Assembly: GCF_030295935.1 (NCBI RefSeq)
Contig: NZ_AP027362.1
Location: 2,728,001-2,792,000, forward strand
Direction: 5' to 3'
DNA length: 64,000 nucleotides
From: Thalassotalea piscium
GTDB lineage: Bacteria; Pseudomonadota; Gammaproteobacteria; Enterobacterales; Alteromonadaceae
The notes beneath the pieces are model-generated. The model did no database searches. It was not told the origin of the DNA and saw nothing but the letters and a program-made list of their open reading frames with translations. Positions 19,966 through 28,392 of this stretch are shown in pieces. The position numbers and the translations under genes are program-made. Positions within the stretch are counted from its first letter, which is position 1. Each line of letters opens with the position of its first letter.

Positions 19966-20251
19966 AATACCATTACCTACAAGAAATTATTCTCTAAGTA
20001 GGTTAGAATACTGTGAGTATCGGTAAATATCTAGCACTGACGTATATAATTGAATTTAACTGATTGCCGCTTGCTAAGAATGTATTTACTCAAGTGTCGA
20101 AAAAATTTACAATTACCTTATTAATAGGTAGATAAAAACTTATAAAAAAAAGTAAAACCATGTATTTAAAAGAAAAAATAAATTACGGTCTAATTTTTGC
20201 TTATATCAAGTAATAGCGTATTTAGTTAATTAGTATTAACAGGAAAGAATT

Positions 20252-21073
20252 ATGAAGTATTTTAAATGGATTGCAGCAATCGCTTTTTCAGCATCAAGCT
20301 TAACGGCTGTTGCCGCTGATATTCCAGCAACAACAATTATGGATAACTATATTGGCGCGGGATATTCTGGCGATGTTTACGGCCAAGATAAGTATTATGA
20401 TATAGATAAAATGGTAGTAAGCCGCACAGGCAGCATATTAAGCGTGAATATTTTTACTGCGTTTTACAACGATATTAACACCAATGGTGTAAAACTTGGT
20501 GATTTGTTTATGGCTACCACTAATGATGGTAGTAACCCTTGGAACCCAACTACAGGCCAGCCACATGGTGGAGATTTATTTTCAAAAGATTACCACAATA
20601 GCAATACAGGCACTAACTGGAATTATGCCTACGACCTAGGGGGTGACCGTTATAAAAGTTATGGCCAAGGGCGGTTAAAGTCCGGTTTTGATAATAATGA
20701 CGTATATACTGCAAACCAATTATTGGGTAGTGGAGTAAGAACTAATCAAGCGGTAATGCTGCACGATAAAAGCAACCAAACTACTCATAGTCAATCAAAC
20801 TGGAATGTGGGTGGCTATTCATACACCAAAAACAATATTTATTACGGTAACGTTAGCTTTTCTTTTGATGTAGCTGGCACAGCTTTAGAAACAGCAAATC
20901 AAATTGCATTTCGTTGGGCAATGACTTGTGCAAACGACATTATTGAAGGATTAGTATCTGTGACTCCTCCAGGCGGCGGTGGTGACAACAGTACTGTTGT
21001 ACCAGAGCCACAAACCATTATGATCATGTTACTTGGTTTAGCAGGTATTGCGTATCGTCGCAAAGTAAAATAA
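20252..21073 (+). CDS. PEP-CTERM sorting-domain protein, exported
   Basis: The 273 residues have an N-terminal signal peptide (MKYFKWIAAIAFSASSLTAVAA) and a typical C-terminal sorting signal. That signal is VPEPQ, a hydrophobic span (MIMLLGLAGIAY) and a basic RRKVK end. Exosortase should cut at PEP and release or anchor the protein outside the cell. The mature part is rich in N, G, Y and D, with a GGGGD linker before the tail. Its function is unknown. AGGAAAG precedes the ATG. A strong terminator follows. Confidence 0.88.
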   Translation: MKYFKWIAAIAFSASSLTAVAADIPATTIMDNYIGAGYSGDVYGQDKYYDIDKMVVSRTGSILSVNIFTAFYNDINTNGVKLGDLFMATTNDGSNPWNPTTGQPHGGDLFSKDYHNSNTGTNWNYAYDLGGDRYKSYGQGRLKSGFDNNDVYTANQLLGSGVRTNQAVMLHDKSNQTTHSQSNWNVGGYSYTKNNIYYGNVSFSFDVAGTALETANQIAFRWAMTCANDIIEGLVSVTPPGGGGDNSTVVPEPQTIMIMLLGLAGIAYRRKVK

Positions 21074-21091
21074 TTAAAAATATAGTAGTAA

Positions 21092-21117
21092 AAAAGCGAC
21101 TTTGTGTCGCTTTTTTT
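21092..21117 (+). terminator. Intrinsic terminator of the PEP-CTERM gene
   Basis: AAAGCGAC-TTTGT-GTCGCTTT is followed by seven T. Confidence 0.85.
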
Positions 21118-21205
21118 GTGTCTAATTTTTACCTCTAACCTTTTAATAACATGTCTTTTAAGTTATTTTCCTCCCTATTAAAATTACAGATTTAGAGGCC
21201 ATGTA

Positions 21206-21334
21206 ATGATTCAAACTGGCTGCTGCTTTAACTATCAAAAAGCTTCGCAAGCGAGCAATAGTGAATATTTATTATTATTGCTCGCTCTAATTCTCGCCAT
21301 TACTGTACTTATACCAGTTTCATTAATTAAGTGA
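21206..21334 (+). CDS. Possible 42-residue membrane peptide ending inside a MITE
   Basis: ATG at 21206 follows AGAGG. The product has a polar start and one hydrophobic span (LLLLLALILAITVLIPVSL). The last eight codons (LIPVSLIK) and the TGA come from the TIR of the element that begins at 21309. A hairpin with arms GCGAGCAATA and TATTGCTCGC (21251-21285) lies inside the frame. It could be chance or a truncated older gene. Confidence 0.25.
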   Translation: MIQTGCCFNYQKASQASNSEYLLLLLALILAITVLIPVSLIK

Positions 21335-21524
21335 TCTATTTTATACGCAGTGAAAACAGTCAAATACAAGGCATTTATTTTCATAACTAGTTGTTCAGGG
21401 CAATAATGCTCCTGCATTACCCACATAAGCTACATCCTTGTAGCGATAATTATAAAATAAATAACGCAGTAGTTGACTGTTTTAGCCAGTAGAAATGTTC
21501 ACATAATTAGTGAGATTGGTATTA
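21309..21524. mobile_element. MITE of the TAATACCA family, copy A (216 bp)
   Basis: The ends are TTATACCA and TGGTATTA. The body matches copy B in reverse orientation, including two internal hairpins (21404-21419 and 21429-21444). The last three bases, TTA, are the stop codon of tapT. There is no transposase gene inside. Confidence 0.85.
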
Positions 21525-22259
21525 CTTAACCGTTAGTAATGACAAGTATTTTTCTAATGCTTGTGGGTCACCATAGTTAGTACGACATACACTCTTTTGG
21601 TATTGATAAGTAAAGAGGTTAAACCAAGCAGTTAAACGTTGTGAAGTATCATGCTCACCAGCAAGGGCTAAAATATGCGCGGCTACTTCAGCCGTTGCTA
21701 ATTGGTTTGGATTGATCGCTTTTCTAATTTGATATTGAGACGTTTTATCTTCAATCGCTAACGTATTCAAATCAATCGATAATACCGGCAAGTGACTTAA
21801 ATAAGGACTTTTACGAAACATTTTTTTAGCTTCACGCCAGCTACCATCAAGCATTATAAATAAGGGTTTTTTATCACTAGTCAACACTGGCACATTATTA
21901 ATAATTTGTAGGCTTGGCGTTGCATATTCTTGTGGAAATATCACAAAAGGCTGCCATTTTTTGTCGTTTAATATGGCTAATAATGACGACTCAACTTCAG
22001 TTCTAGACCATAAAAACGCAAAGCAATTGGGAATAACATCTGCAATTAACCTACCCGTATTACTCGGTTTTAATACCTCAGTGTCGTACATTAGTAACAA
22101 AAAACCTGCTTGGCAATCGGTTTGCTCGCGCCACTGGCAAATACAATTGGTTGAGGCTAAACGACAAATTTCACAACGTTCAACACGAAAACCTCTGGCT
22201 TTAAATGGTTTAGTAGAAATTTCTTTTCGTTTTAAATAGAGTTGATGAACTGAATGCAT
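21522..22259 (-). CDS. tapT: tRNA-uridine aminocarboxypropyltransferase (DTW domain, TapT/YfiP)
   Basis: The enzyme makes acp3U47 in tRNA from AdoMet. The 245 residues show a Cys-rich N-terminal zinc site (RCEICRLASTNCIC). The signature DGSWREAKKMFRKSPYL near 140 is the DTW-type motif, with DGSW in place of DTW. The stop codon TAA is the first three bases of the adjoining MITE end, so the original 3' end may have been changed. Length is normal for the family. The gene stands alone. Confidence 0.88.
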   Translation of the reverse strand: MHSVHQLYLKRKEISTKPFKARGFRVERCEICRLASTNCICQWREQTDCQAGFLLLMYDTEVLKPSNTGRLIADVIPNCFAFLWSRTEVESSLLAILNDKKWQPFVIFPQEYATPSLQIINNVPVLTSDKKPLFIMLDGSWREAKKMFRKSPYLSHLPVLSIDLNTLAIEDKTSQYQIRKAINPNQLATAEVAAHILALAGEHDTSQRLTAWFNLFTYQYQKSVCRTNYGDPQALEKYLSLLTVK

Positions 22260-22339
22260 TAGAAGCTTAACTGAGAAAAAGTCAGCTATGATTATACAAC
22301 AATTCTACTTTAGCCGGCTATTTAAAAACTTACAGGTAT

Positions 22340-22363
22340 AAAAAAGGGCATAGTTTTATGCCC
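22340..22363 (-). terminator. Intrinsic terminator of yggN
   Basis: On the minus strand GGGCATA-AAAC-TATGCCC is followed by a T run, 32 bp after the yggN stop. Confidence 0.8.
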
Positions 22364-22394
22364 AAAAGAGAAAATATAAATTAAGTAACCTGAG

Positions 22395-23192
22395 TTATGT
22401 CGCGCTTTTAGCTTTCTCGTTTACCGTAATAAAGTTTGTTTTCGATAACGCTTTAATACTCGACTTTAGCTGCTCTTCAATAGTATCAATGTCAATAATT
22501 GAACCACACAATGCATCGGCACTTTGCTCTATACGTTTGCCACGAGATTCCATTTCATACTCAATGGTTTCACCAAATTTTTCCATACGCGTTTCAAATG
22601 CACCTTCATTACCACCAGAAAACAGTAACTCTTGTCCAATAGCAACAAGCAAAGCTCCCATTGAATTCTGAATTGTTTTCTCGAGTAATACTTCTATGCG
22701 TTGTTCAAACTCTTCACCAAAAAACTCATCACCATCAAAACCATCTTCGTCAAACTTAATCGGTGAATTACCATCAAACTTCATTTGAATGTCAGAACGA
22801 ATTTTACCTAACTCTGTTGTTAGCTCTTGGCCTAAGTTATTGCCTTCACCTAATAATTCATTAAGCGCCAAGTTTACACCATCAACAGCAAGGTCTAACG
22901 CATCTTCAGCAATGGTTTTCACTTGTGGAACAACTGCCCTAATATTTTCAGCGTATTGTGTTATTAGTGCTTGTTGGTCGCCGTTTAACGAAACGATTTC
23001 ACCATCAATATAAAGCTGATTATTAGTGATTTTGTATAATGGTTTTTTATTTTTTGTAAATTCTAAGCTATCAACTGTAATGTTAATACCACCATCTAAT
23101 TCAACATCGCATGAATCAGTTGAGTAAGACGAATTATGAGCAAGAGCAGAGGTTGATGCCAGTATAATTGAAGCCGCTAACAATGTTTTCAT
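22395..23192 (-). CDS. yggN: YggN family (DUF2884) secreted protein
   Basis: The 265 residues begin with a signal peptide (MKTLLAASIILASTSALA) and show the DUF2884 layout. That is an early Cys (SCDVELDGG), a QLYIDGE strand, and a long helix (ALITQYAENIRAVVPQVKTIAEDALDLAVDGVN...). The C-terminus has a second Cys (DALCGSI) and is rich in E/K helices. A periplasmic location is likely; the role is not established. A paralog of the same design lies at 34267. It is monocistronic with its own terminator. Confidence 0.85.
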   Translation of the reverse strand: MKTLLAASIILASTSALAHNSSYSTDSCDVELDGGINITVDSLEFTKNKKPLYKITNNQLYIDGEIVSLNGDQQALITQYAENIRAVVPQVKTIAEDALDLAVDGVNLALNELLGEGNNLGQELTTELGKIRSDIQMKFDGNSPIKFDEDGFDGDEFFGEEFEQRIEVLLEKTIQNSMGALLVAIGQELLFSGGNEGAFETRMEKFGETIEYEMESRGKRIEQSADALCGSIIDIDTIEEQLKSSIKALSKTNFITVNEKAKSAT

Positions 23193-23477
23193 CTGAGTAC
23201 CTTATTTATTTTAATAACTAAGCTATTTGTAATCATTTAAATAGCTGAACTAGCCATATACTATCAATTGTTGTACCAACTTATAAAGTACAACCTTTTC
23301 AATAGGTTGGAGATAACAAGAAAAAACAACAAGTATAACTAACAATTATTTTAGTTTAAATTACGAAAATATAGTGATTTTAGCCATCAGCTAGATACAG
23401 AAATAGTAAACAGTAATTTTGTGCGGGGTGTATAGTCTATCGTTGAGTTGAGTTGATATGTTTATTTTGGGCATTAA

Positions 23478-23505
23478 AAAAGGGTAAGAACTAATCTTAC
23501 CCTTT
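23478..23505 (-). terminator. Intrinsic terminator of the cold-shock gene
   Basis: AAGGGTAAGA and TCTTACCCTT pair around ACTAA; the minus strand continues with a T run. Confidence 0.8.
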
Positions 23506-23539
23506 CGTATTTTAACTTACTATAAATAGCGTATTAAAA

Positions 23540-23749
23540 TTATAAAGCGACGATATTTTCCGCTTGAGGACCTTTTTGGCCTTGAGTTACTGTGAACTCA
23601 ACTTTTTGACCTTCTGCTAACGTTTTGAAACCGTCACCAGAAATTGCACTGAAATGTGCGAAAACGTCAGGACCAGATTCTTGCTCGATGAAGCCAAAAC
23701 CTTTAGATTCGTTAAACCATTTTACTGTACCAGTAGTTTTATCAGACAT
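23540..23749 (-). CDS. Cold-shock domain protein (CspA family)
   Basis: The 69-residue protein is a single cold-shock domain with RNP1 (KGFGFIE) and RNP2 (VFAHF). It binds single-stranded RNA/DNA and loosens mRNA structure. Length is standard. The 211-bp upstream gap leaves room for a long 5' leader, common in csp genes, but I see no clear cold box. The gene is followed by a good terminator. The individual csp letter cannot be assigned. Confidence 0.95.
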   Translation of the reverse strand: MSDKTTGTVKWFNESKGFGFIEQESGPDVFAHFSAISGDGFKTLAEGQKVEFTVTQGQKGPQAENIVAL

Positions 23750-23960
23750 AATATTTATCCTAAAAAATTAAAAATTGTTACTTTACAAAATTGCAAAGCG
23801 GTAGTGCAGGAAGTGTTACTATGACTTATTAAACGGGACGAGCTACTACAAATAACGCGGTACGGTGTATATAAATATAGGTCTTACTTTCTAGCTAAGG
23901 GCATTCTAACCACTATTAATTTAGAGTCAAGCTATTTCGCCTAAACAGTTTTCAATGTAT

Positions 23961-24473
23961 CTATTTTTGATTAACTTTAACGGTATTGTTTGTGTCTCGA
24001 CTCGATTTAATTAACAAGTCTCCGCAAGGGTAATTATCAGACTTTGCTAAACGATCGTATAACACTACATTAACGGTTGCTGCCAAGTTCATACAGCCAA
24101 CAGTAGGTATGTAGACTACATGATCTGCCTTATTTATAACCTCTTGACTAATTGTGCTATCTTCAGCGCCAAAAACGTAGATAGCATTTTCAGGGTGATT
24201 AAACTCTGGCAAGGCTGTTGCACCTTCGACTAACTCTACACAAACCAGTTTTGCGCTATTTAAGGGAATCGATAAGATACTTGATACTGCTGTTAATGGA
24301 ATATGTAGATTGGCATTTTTAGTATCAGTATTATACTTAGCAGCTCGTTCGTAACGCTGACCAGTATAATAAATTTCATTAGCTTGGTAGCATCCTGCTG
24401 CCCTTATCACAGCACCAACATTAGTTGGGCTTTTAGGGTTGGTTAACGCAATTTTCACACTTGGTTTTGTCAT
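23961..24473 (-). CDS. TrmH/SpoU family RNA methyltransferase
   Basis: The 170 residues carry the SPOUT motifs in order: NVGAVIRAAGCY near 18-29, FGAEDSTISQEV near 100, and NLAATVNVVLYDR near 130. These form the knotted AdoMet site. It methylates a 2'-O ribose in tRNA or rRNA; the target cannot be told from sequence. It lacks an N-terminal RNA-binding extension, like TrmL-sized members. It stands alone, upstream of a cold-shock gene on the same strand. Confidence 0.88.
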   Translation of the reverse strand: MTKPSVKIALTNPKSPTNVGAVIRAAGCYQANEIYYTGQRYERAAKYNTDTKNANLHIPLTAVSSILSIPLNSAKLVCVELVEGATALPEFNHPENAIYVFGAEDSTISQEVINKADHVVYIPTVGCMNLAATVNVVLYDRLAKSDNYPCGDLLIKSSRDTNNTVKVNQK

Positions 24474-24711
24474 GTTTTGTTTGATCTTAGTTGCTTGTAT
24501 CTGTTTATTTTCTTTTTTTATTTAGCGTTATACAAGCATAACCTTTGAGTAACGTTATTTTAATTGAGTTTATCTACAAAAAATTTCGAGCCTTAACGCT
24601 TAAGGAATAATATCGTAACTGAATATCGAATAAGCATATCTACTTGGCTTTTATTCGATAATACGTATACTAACGCGCTTTAATTTAATTAAATTTAATT
24701 GTAGTAATATT

Positions 24712-25500
24712 ATGATCCAGTCTATTAATAAAACATTTAGTTCACTTGCGTTAGCCGTAGTTATGTTTAGTGGTACAGTTCAAGCTTCTATTGTTGAGTT
24801 CAATACCTCACATGGCAGTTTCAAAGTGAATTTACATGACAAAACCACCCCACTAACTGTTGCTAACTTTTTACAATATATTACTAGCGAGCGTTACAAC
24901 AACACTATTATACACCGCTCAGAAACCAATTTTGTTGTACAAGGTGGAGGGTTTGCCTTTAATGATGCACTACCATTAAAAGGAATTGAAACATTTACTT
25001 CAGTAAAAAATGAACCTGTTTATTCAAATGTTCGTGGCACTATTGCCATGGCAAAGCAAGCCAACAACCCTAATAGTGCTACCAGCCAATGGTTTGTCAG
25101 TTTAAATGACAACAGTGCAAACTTAGATGTGCAAAATAGTGGTTTTACCGTTTTTGGTGAAGTTATCGAAGATGGAATGGAGGTATTCGATGCTATTGCG
25201 AGTTTGCCTCGTTGCAATCAAACCCCAACTGAAAGTGGCTTTAAAATAGATAATGTTCCTGTAAACAATAATGAAGCGACTAGCTGTGAAACACCTGGCG
25301 CTGATAATTTTGTCACTATCTATAACGTAACAGTATTAAATGATGACGATAATACTGACAACACCTTAAATTCAGTTAAAAACACCTTAATCAACAAGTC
25401 ACCAGAGCCTGAAAAAGAATCAGATAGCAGCGGTGGTAACATGTTTTGGCTATTATTATTAACACCTCTTGCTTTATTTCAACTTAAACGTAAAAAATAG
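24712..25500 (+). CDS. Secreted cyclophilin-type peptidyl-prolyl isomerase with GlyGly-CTERM-like tail
   Basis: The 262 residues start with a signal peptide (ending near GTVQAS), then a cyclophilin domain. Its landmarks are TVANFLQYI, TIIHRSETNFVVQGGGF, ANNPNSATSQWFVSL and GFTVFGEV. After the domain comes a polar linker and a tail of SSGGN, one hydrophobic span (MFWLLLLTPLALF) and KRKK. That tail fits the GlyGly-CTERM signal cut by rhombosortase. The protein would therefore be lipid-modified or held at the outer surface after export. A simple C-terminal membrane anchor is the alternative. A terminator follows at 25582. Confidence 0.85.
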   Translation: MIQSINKTFSSLALAVVMFSGTVQASIVEFNTSHGSFKVNLHDKTTPLTVANFLQYITSERYNNTIIHRSETNFVVQGGGFAFNDALPLKGIETFTSVKNEPVYSNVRGTIAMAKQANNPNSATSQWFVSLNDNSANLDVQNSGFTVFGEVIEDGMEVFDAIASLPRCNQTPTESGFKIDNVPVNNNEATSCETPGADNFVTIYNVTVLNDDDNTDNTLNSVKNTLINKSPEPEKESDSSGGNMFWLLLLTPLALFQLKRKK

Positions 25501-25581
25501 CAACACAATAATTAAGTCTTTGTCATAAACTTAAGCTCAGCAGAATTTAATAAAACCTTTATCTCAATTTTGCTATATTAT

Positions 25582-25608
25582 AAAGAAGGCCTTTAAGCCT
25601 TCTTTTTC
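25582..25608 (+). terminator. Intrinsic terminator of the cyclophilin gene
   Basis: AAAGAAGGC-CTTTAA-GCCTTCTTTTT. Confidence 0.85.
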
Positions 25609-25659
25609 TTTATCTCCCTTTTGATAAGCTATTTTCAATACGTTTTAATTGCGGTACTC

Positions 25660-25875
25660 TTATACCAATCTCACTAATTATGTGATCATTTCTACTGGTT
25701 AAAACAATCAACTACTGCGTTATTTATTTTATAATTATCGCTACAAGGATGTAGCTTATGTGGGTAATGCAGGAGCATTATTGCCCTGAACAACTAGTTA
25801 TGAAAATAAATGCCTTGTATTTGACTGTTTTCACTGCGTATAAAATAGATCACTTATTTAATGAAACTGGTATTA
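25660..25875. mobile_element. MITE of the TAATACCA family, copy B (216 bp)
   Basis: The ends are TTATACCA and TGGTATTA. It is near identical to copy A in reverse. Two hairpins, GCTACA-AGGA-TGTAGC (25740-25755) and TAATGC-AGGA-GCATTA (25765-25780), sit in the middle. It ends 25 bp before the nitroreductase start, so it may lie in that gene's leader. Confidence 0.88.
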
Positions 25876-25900
25876 CTTTTAAAAAGGGTAAAGTTTAACC

Positions 25901-26575
25901 ATGAAACCACATGATTCATCACCTTTAAGTGATTACATTGAATATCCTGCTCATGAGATGCTGAAACGTTCTGAGAATTTTTACCAAGAAATTAAGCGCC
26001 GTCACTCTATAAGAAGCTTCAGCAATCGCCCTGTTGCAAGAGAAGTCATTGAAAATTGTATCAAAGCAGCTGGCACCGCTCCTAGCGGGGCTAACCATCA
26101 GCCTTGGCACTTTGTTGCGATTAGTGATCCTGAAATCAAAGCACAAATAAGAGAGCAAGCAGAAACTCATGAGAAAAGCTTTTATCAAGGACGTGGCGGT
26201 GATGAATGGCTAACAGCATTAAAACCCTTAGGTACAGATGATAACAAGCCATATTTAACTCATGCGCCTTGGCTAATAGCTATTTTTAGCGAGAAAAAAG
26301 GCGGGATCCATGCTGAAGATAAGAACACAAATTACTATGTACATGAGTCGGTAGGCATTGCAACAGGCTTTTTAATTAATGCGCTACACACATCTGGACT
26401 AGTCACATTAATTCATACTCCTAAGCCTATGTCGTTTCTGAGTAAAATATGTAACAGAAGCGAAAATGACCGCGCCTATATGCTACTAATTGTTGGTTAC
26501 CCTGATGAAAATGCTTCTGTTCCTCATCATGCACAAATTAAGAAATCGATAAGCGAAATATCAACTTTTTTATAA
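25901..26575 (+). CDS. Nitroreductase family protein
   Basis: The 224 residues show the FMN-binding pattern RRHSIRSFSNRPV near 35-47 and TAPSGANHQPWHFV near 65, plus ATGFLINALHTSGL near 150. It is an FMN-dependent NAD(P)H oxidoreductase; the substrate is unknown. Resemblance to iodotyrosine deiodinase/BluB-type members is possible given the HQPWHF motif. A MITE lies immediately upstream and may carry or alter its promoter. Confidence 0.85.
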   Translation: MKPHDSSPLSDYIEYPAHEMLKRSENFYQEIKRRHSIRSFSNRPVAREVIENCIKAAGTAPSGANHQPWHFVAISDPEIKAQIREQAETHEKSFYQGRGGDEWLTALKPLGTDDNKPYLTHAPWLIAIFSEKKGGIHAEDKNTNYYVHESVGIATGFLINALHTSGLVTLIHTPKPMSFLSKICNRSENDRAYMLLIVGYPDENASVPHHAQIKKSISEISTFL

Positions 26576-26583
26576 ATTACTAT

Positions 26584-26808
26584 TTATTTAGAGCCTTTGT
26601 CTATATCAAGTAAAATATCGGTACAGCTACTTTTACACTGTAGCTTAACTTGTGTTTTATCATTAATAAACTGCATTTGAAGTTGCTTTTGGCAAACTCG
26701 ACAGTTAATAGTTTGGCCATTTAACGCTTTTTTAATATAGTTTTTCTCTTGATTAAAAGACTTTGCTTTTTGTTTTGATAATTCATCGAAGCAGTTTTTA
26801 TCTATCAT
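26584..26808 (-). CDS. Small zinc-ribbon-like protein, unknown
   Basis: The 74 residues contain CRVCQKQ and CKSSC, giving four cysteines in two pairs that could bind zinc. The N-terminal half is lysine rich. There is no membrane segment. It shares strand with the RraB-like gene 47 bp upstream and may be co-transcribed. I do not recognise a named family. Confidence 0.55.
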   Translation of the reverse strand: MIDKNCFDELSKQKAKSFNQEKNYIKKALNGQTINCRVCQKQLQMQFINDKTQVKLQCKSSCTDILLDIDKGSK

Positions 26809-26855
26809 TAATTCATATTCACTTTAACTAAGCTGTAAGGCAGTTTTTTGTTAAT

Positions 26856-27212
26856 CTAATAAGGTAATTTTCCTGGTGTTACACAATACCAGCCATCAAA
26901 CTTACCCTTCAGTGGTGCTGAGCTTGATTCTAATAAGTGCTGGTAAGCCATTATATTTTCATAACTAACTCCCATTTCTGGGTAAGCTGTTATTTCCCAT
27001 GGGTAGTCTGTGTCTCCCTGAAAAGGACAGAAAGAAAGCTTTTGATTATTTTCTAACAATAAATGACCAAATTGTAACGCTAATTCTTGAGTGGGAAACA
27101 ATACTGAAAACTCGACTTCTCTAACTTCTGATAGGTCATCACCTTCAAGAAGCATTTGCCATAATGCATCTCCATTCGCATCCTGCGGAAATAACGTTAA
27201 ATTTCGTTCCAT
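26856..27212 (-). CDS. RraB-like protein (RNase E regulator B family)
   Basis: The 118 residues follow the RraB pattern. There is an FPQDANGDALWQMLLEGDDLSEVREVEFSV start, then FPTQELALQFG, WEITAYPEM, and a closing DGWYCVTPG. RraB binds RNase E and changes its substrate choice. The closing W/C motif is typical. It may be the true RraB or a paralog of the same fold, so no symbol is given. Confidence 0.75.
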   Translation of the reverse strand: MERNLTLFPQDANGDALWQMLLEGDDLSEVREVEFSVLFPTQELALQFGHLLLENNQKLSFCPFQGDTDYPWEITAYPEMGVSYENIMAYQHLLESSSAPLKGKFDGWYCVTPGKLPY

Positions 27213-27347
27213 TTTTTACCCCAATCTGAAAAAATTTGCGCTTATAATAGACATAAGCACGCTCACAATTAAATATTATCGGTTATTATTCAGTAATAAA
27301 CAAATTACTTGCTACACTTAGCGACCTTAAAATTAACTGTAAAAATT

Positions 27348-28193
27348 ATGACTATCATTGAAAAGCATATCGTTATTGAACAACAAAAAAGCGTTATCCA
27401 AGCTATTGAGCAAGTCTGTCAGTTAAGTCACCAACAAATTAAAATAGCGATTAATAAAGGTGCTCTCTGGCTAAGTAGAGGTAAGTATACACAACGTCTT
27501 CGCCGTATAAAGAAAACCTTACTTCAAGGAGACACACTTCACTTTTATTACAATGAAACAGTGTTAGCACAAGTGCCTAATCAAGCAGAGCTTATTGAAG
27601 ACTGTCTACATTATAGTGTTTGGTATAAGCCTTATGGTATGTTATCGCAAGGATCTAAATGGAGTGATCATTGTACTATTACTCGTTGGTCAGAGACTCA
27701 CCTATTACCAGAAAGGCCTGCTTTTATTGTGCACAGGCTAGACCGAGCAGCTACTGGCTTAATACTTGTTGCACATAGTAAAACAGCTGCACAAGCATTA
27801 ACTAAACTATTTGAAGCTAGAGCGTTACAAAAGCAATATCATATTATTTGTTTGGGCAAGCTTGATAGTGAAAGTGTTATCACTGTTACTGAGCCAATTG
27901 ATAATAAGGCGGCAAAAAGTCATTTTAAAAGCTTATATTACGATAAAGAAAAAGATCTTTCATTAGTGGAAGTAACGATAGAGACTGGACGAAAGCATCA
28001 AATACGAAAGCACGCAGCTTACCTCGACCATCCAGTATATGGCGACAGGCTTTATAATAAAGTACAAGTTAACATAACAACGGCAAAGAATTTACAATTA
28101 TCTGCCGCCAAACTTAACTTTACATGCCCGATTACAGCCGAGAAAAAGCGATTTATATTACCCGATCACTTAATGCTTTCAATAAATGAATAA
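27348..28193 (+). CDS. RluA-family pseudouridine synthase
   Basis: The start at 27348 (MTIIEKHIV) is preferred over the ATG at 27309, which adds a short tail with no ribosome site of note. The protein has about 281 residues: an N-terminal S4-like region, HRLDRAATGLILVAHS with the catalytic Asp near 125, and the closing ETGRKHQIRKHAAYLDHPVYGD. It isomerises uridine in rRNA or tRNA; the target is unknown. Its TAA stop is also the first three bases of TAATACCA, the MITE terminal sequence. Confidence 0.85.
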   Translation: MTIIEKHIVIEQQKSVIQAIEQVCQLSHQQIKIAINKGALWLSRGKYTQRLRRIKKTLLQGDTLHFYYNETVLAQVPNQAELIEDCLHYSVWYKPYGMLSQGSKWSDHCTITRWSETHLLPERPAFIVHRLDRAATGLILVAHSKTAAQALTKLFEARALQKQYHIICLGKLDSESVITVTEPIDNKAAKSHFKSLYYDKEKDLSLVEVTIETGRKHQIRKHAAYLDHPVYGDRLYNKVQVNITTAKNLQLSAAKLNFTCPITAEKKRFILPDHLMLSINE

Positions 28194-28392
28194 TACCAAC
28201 CGACTCTACTGAGAAATACGATTAGTACTAGGCAGGTTGTTCTTTATTGTACATTTTTCAGCGATTTGTTTGGTGTTTATACAAGGCTGAACTTATAACT
28301 ACACTTTATTCGTACGCCTCAATTAAATCATGTTTAATCCGTACTCGGAAGATCAACACGCCCTAGTCATTAATATAAAAGCAGAATACAAA
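28191..28392. repeat. TAATACCA-terminated intergenic sequence after the RluA-like gene
   Basis: The octamer TAATACCA begins on the stop codon, but the following 190 bp do not match MITE copies A-D and no second end is seen. It may be a diverged relative or a chance match. No ORF or clear RNA gene lies here. Confidence 0.35.
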
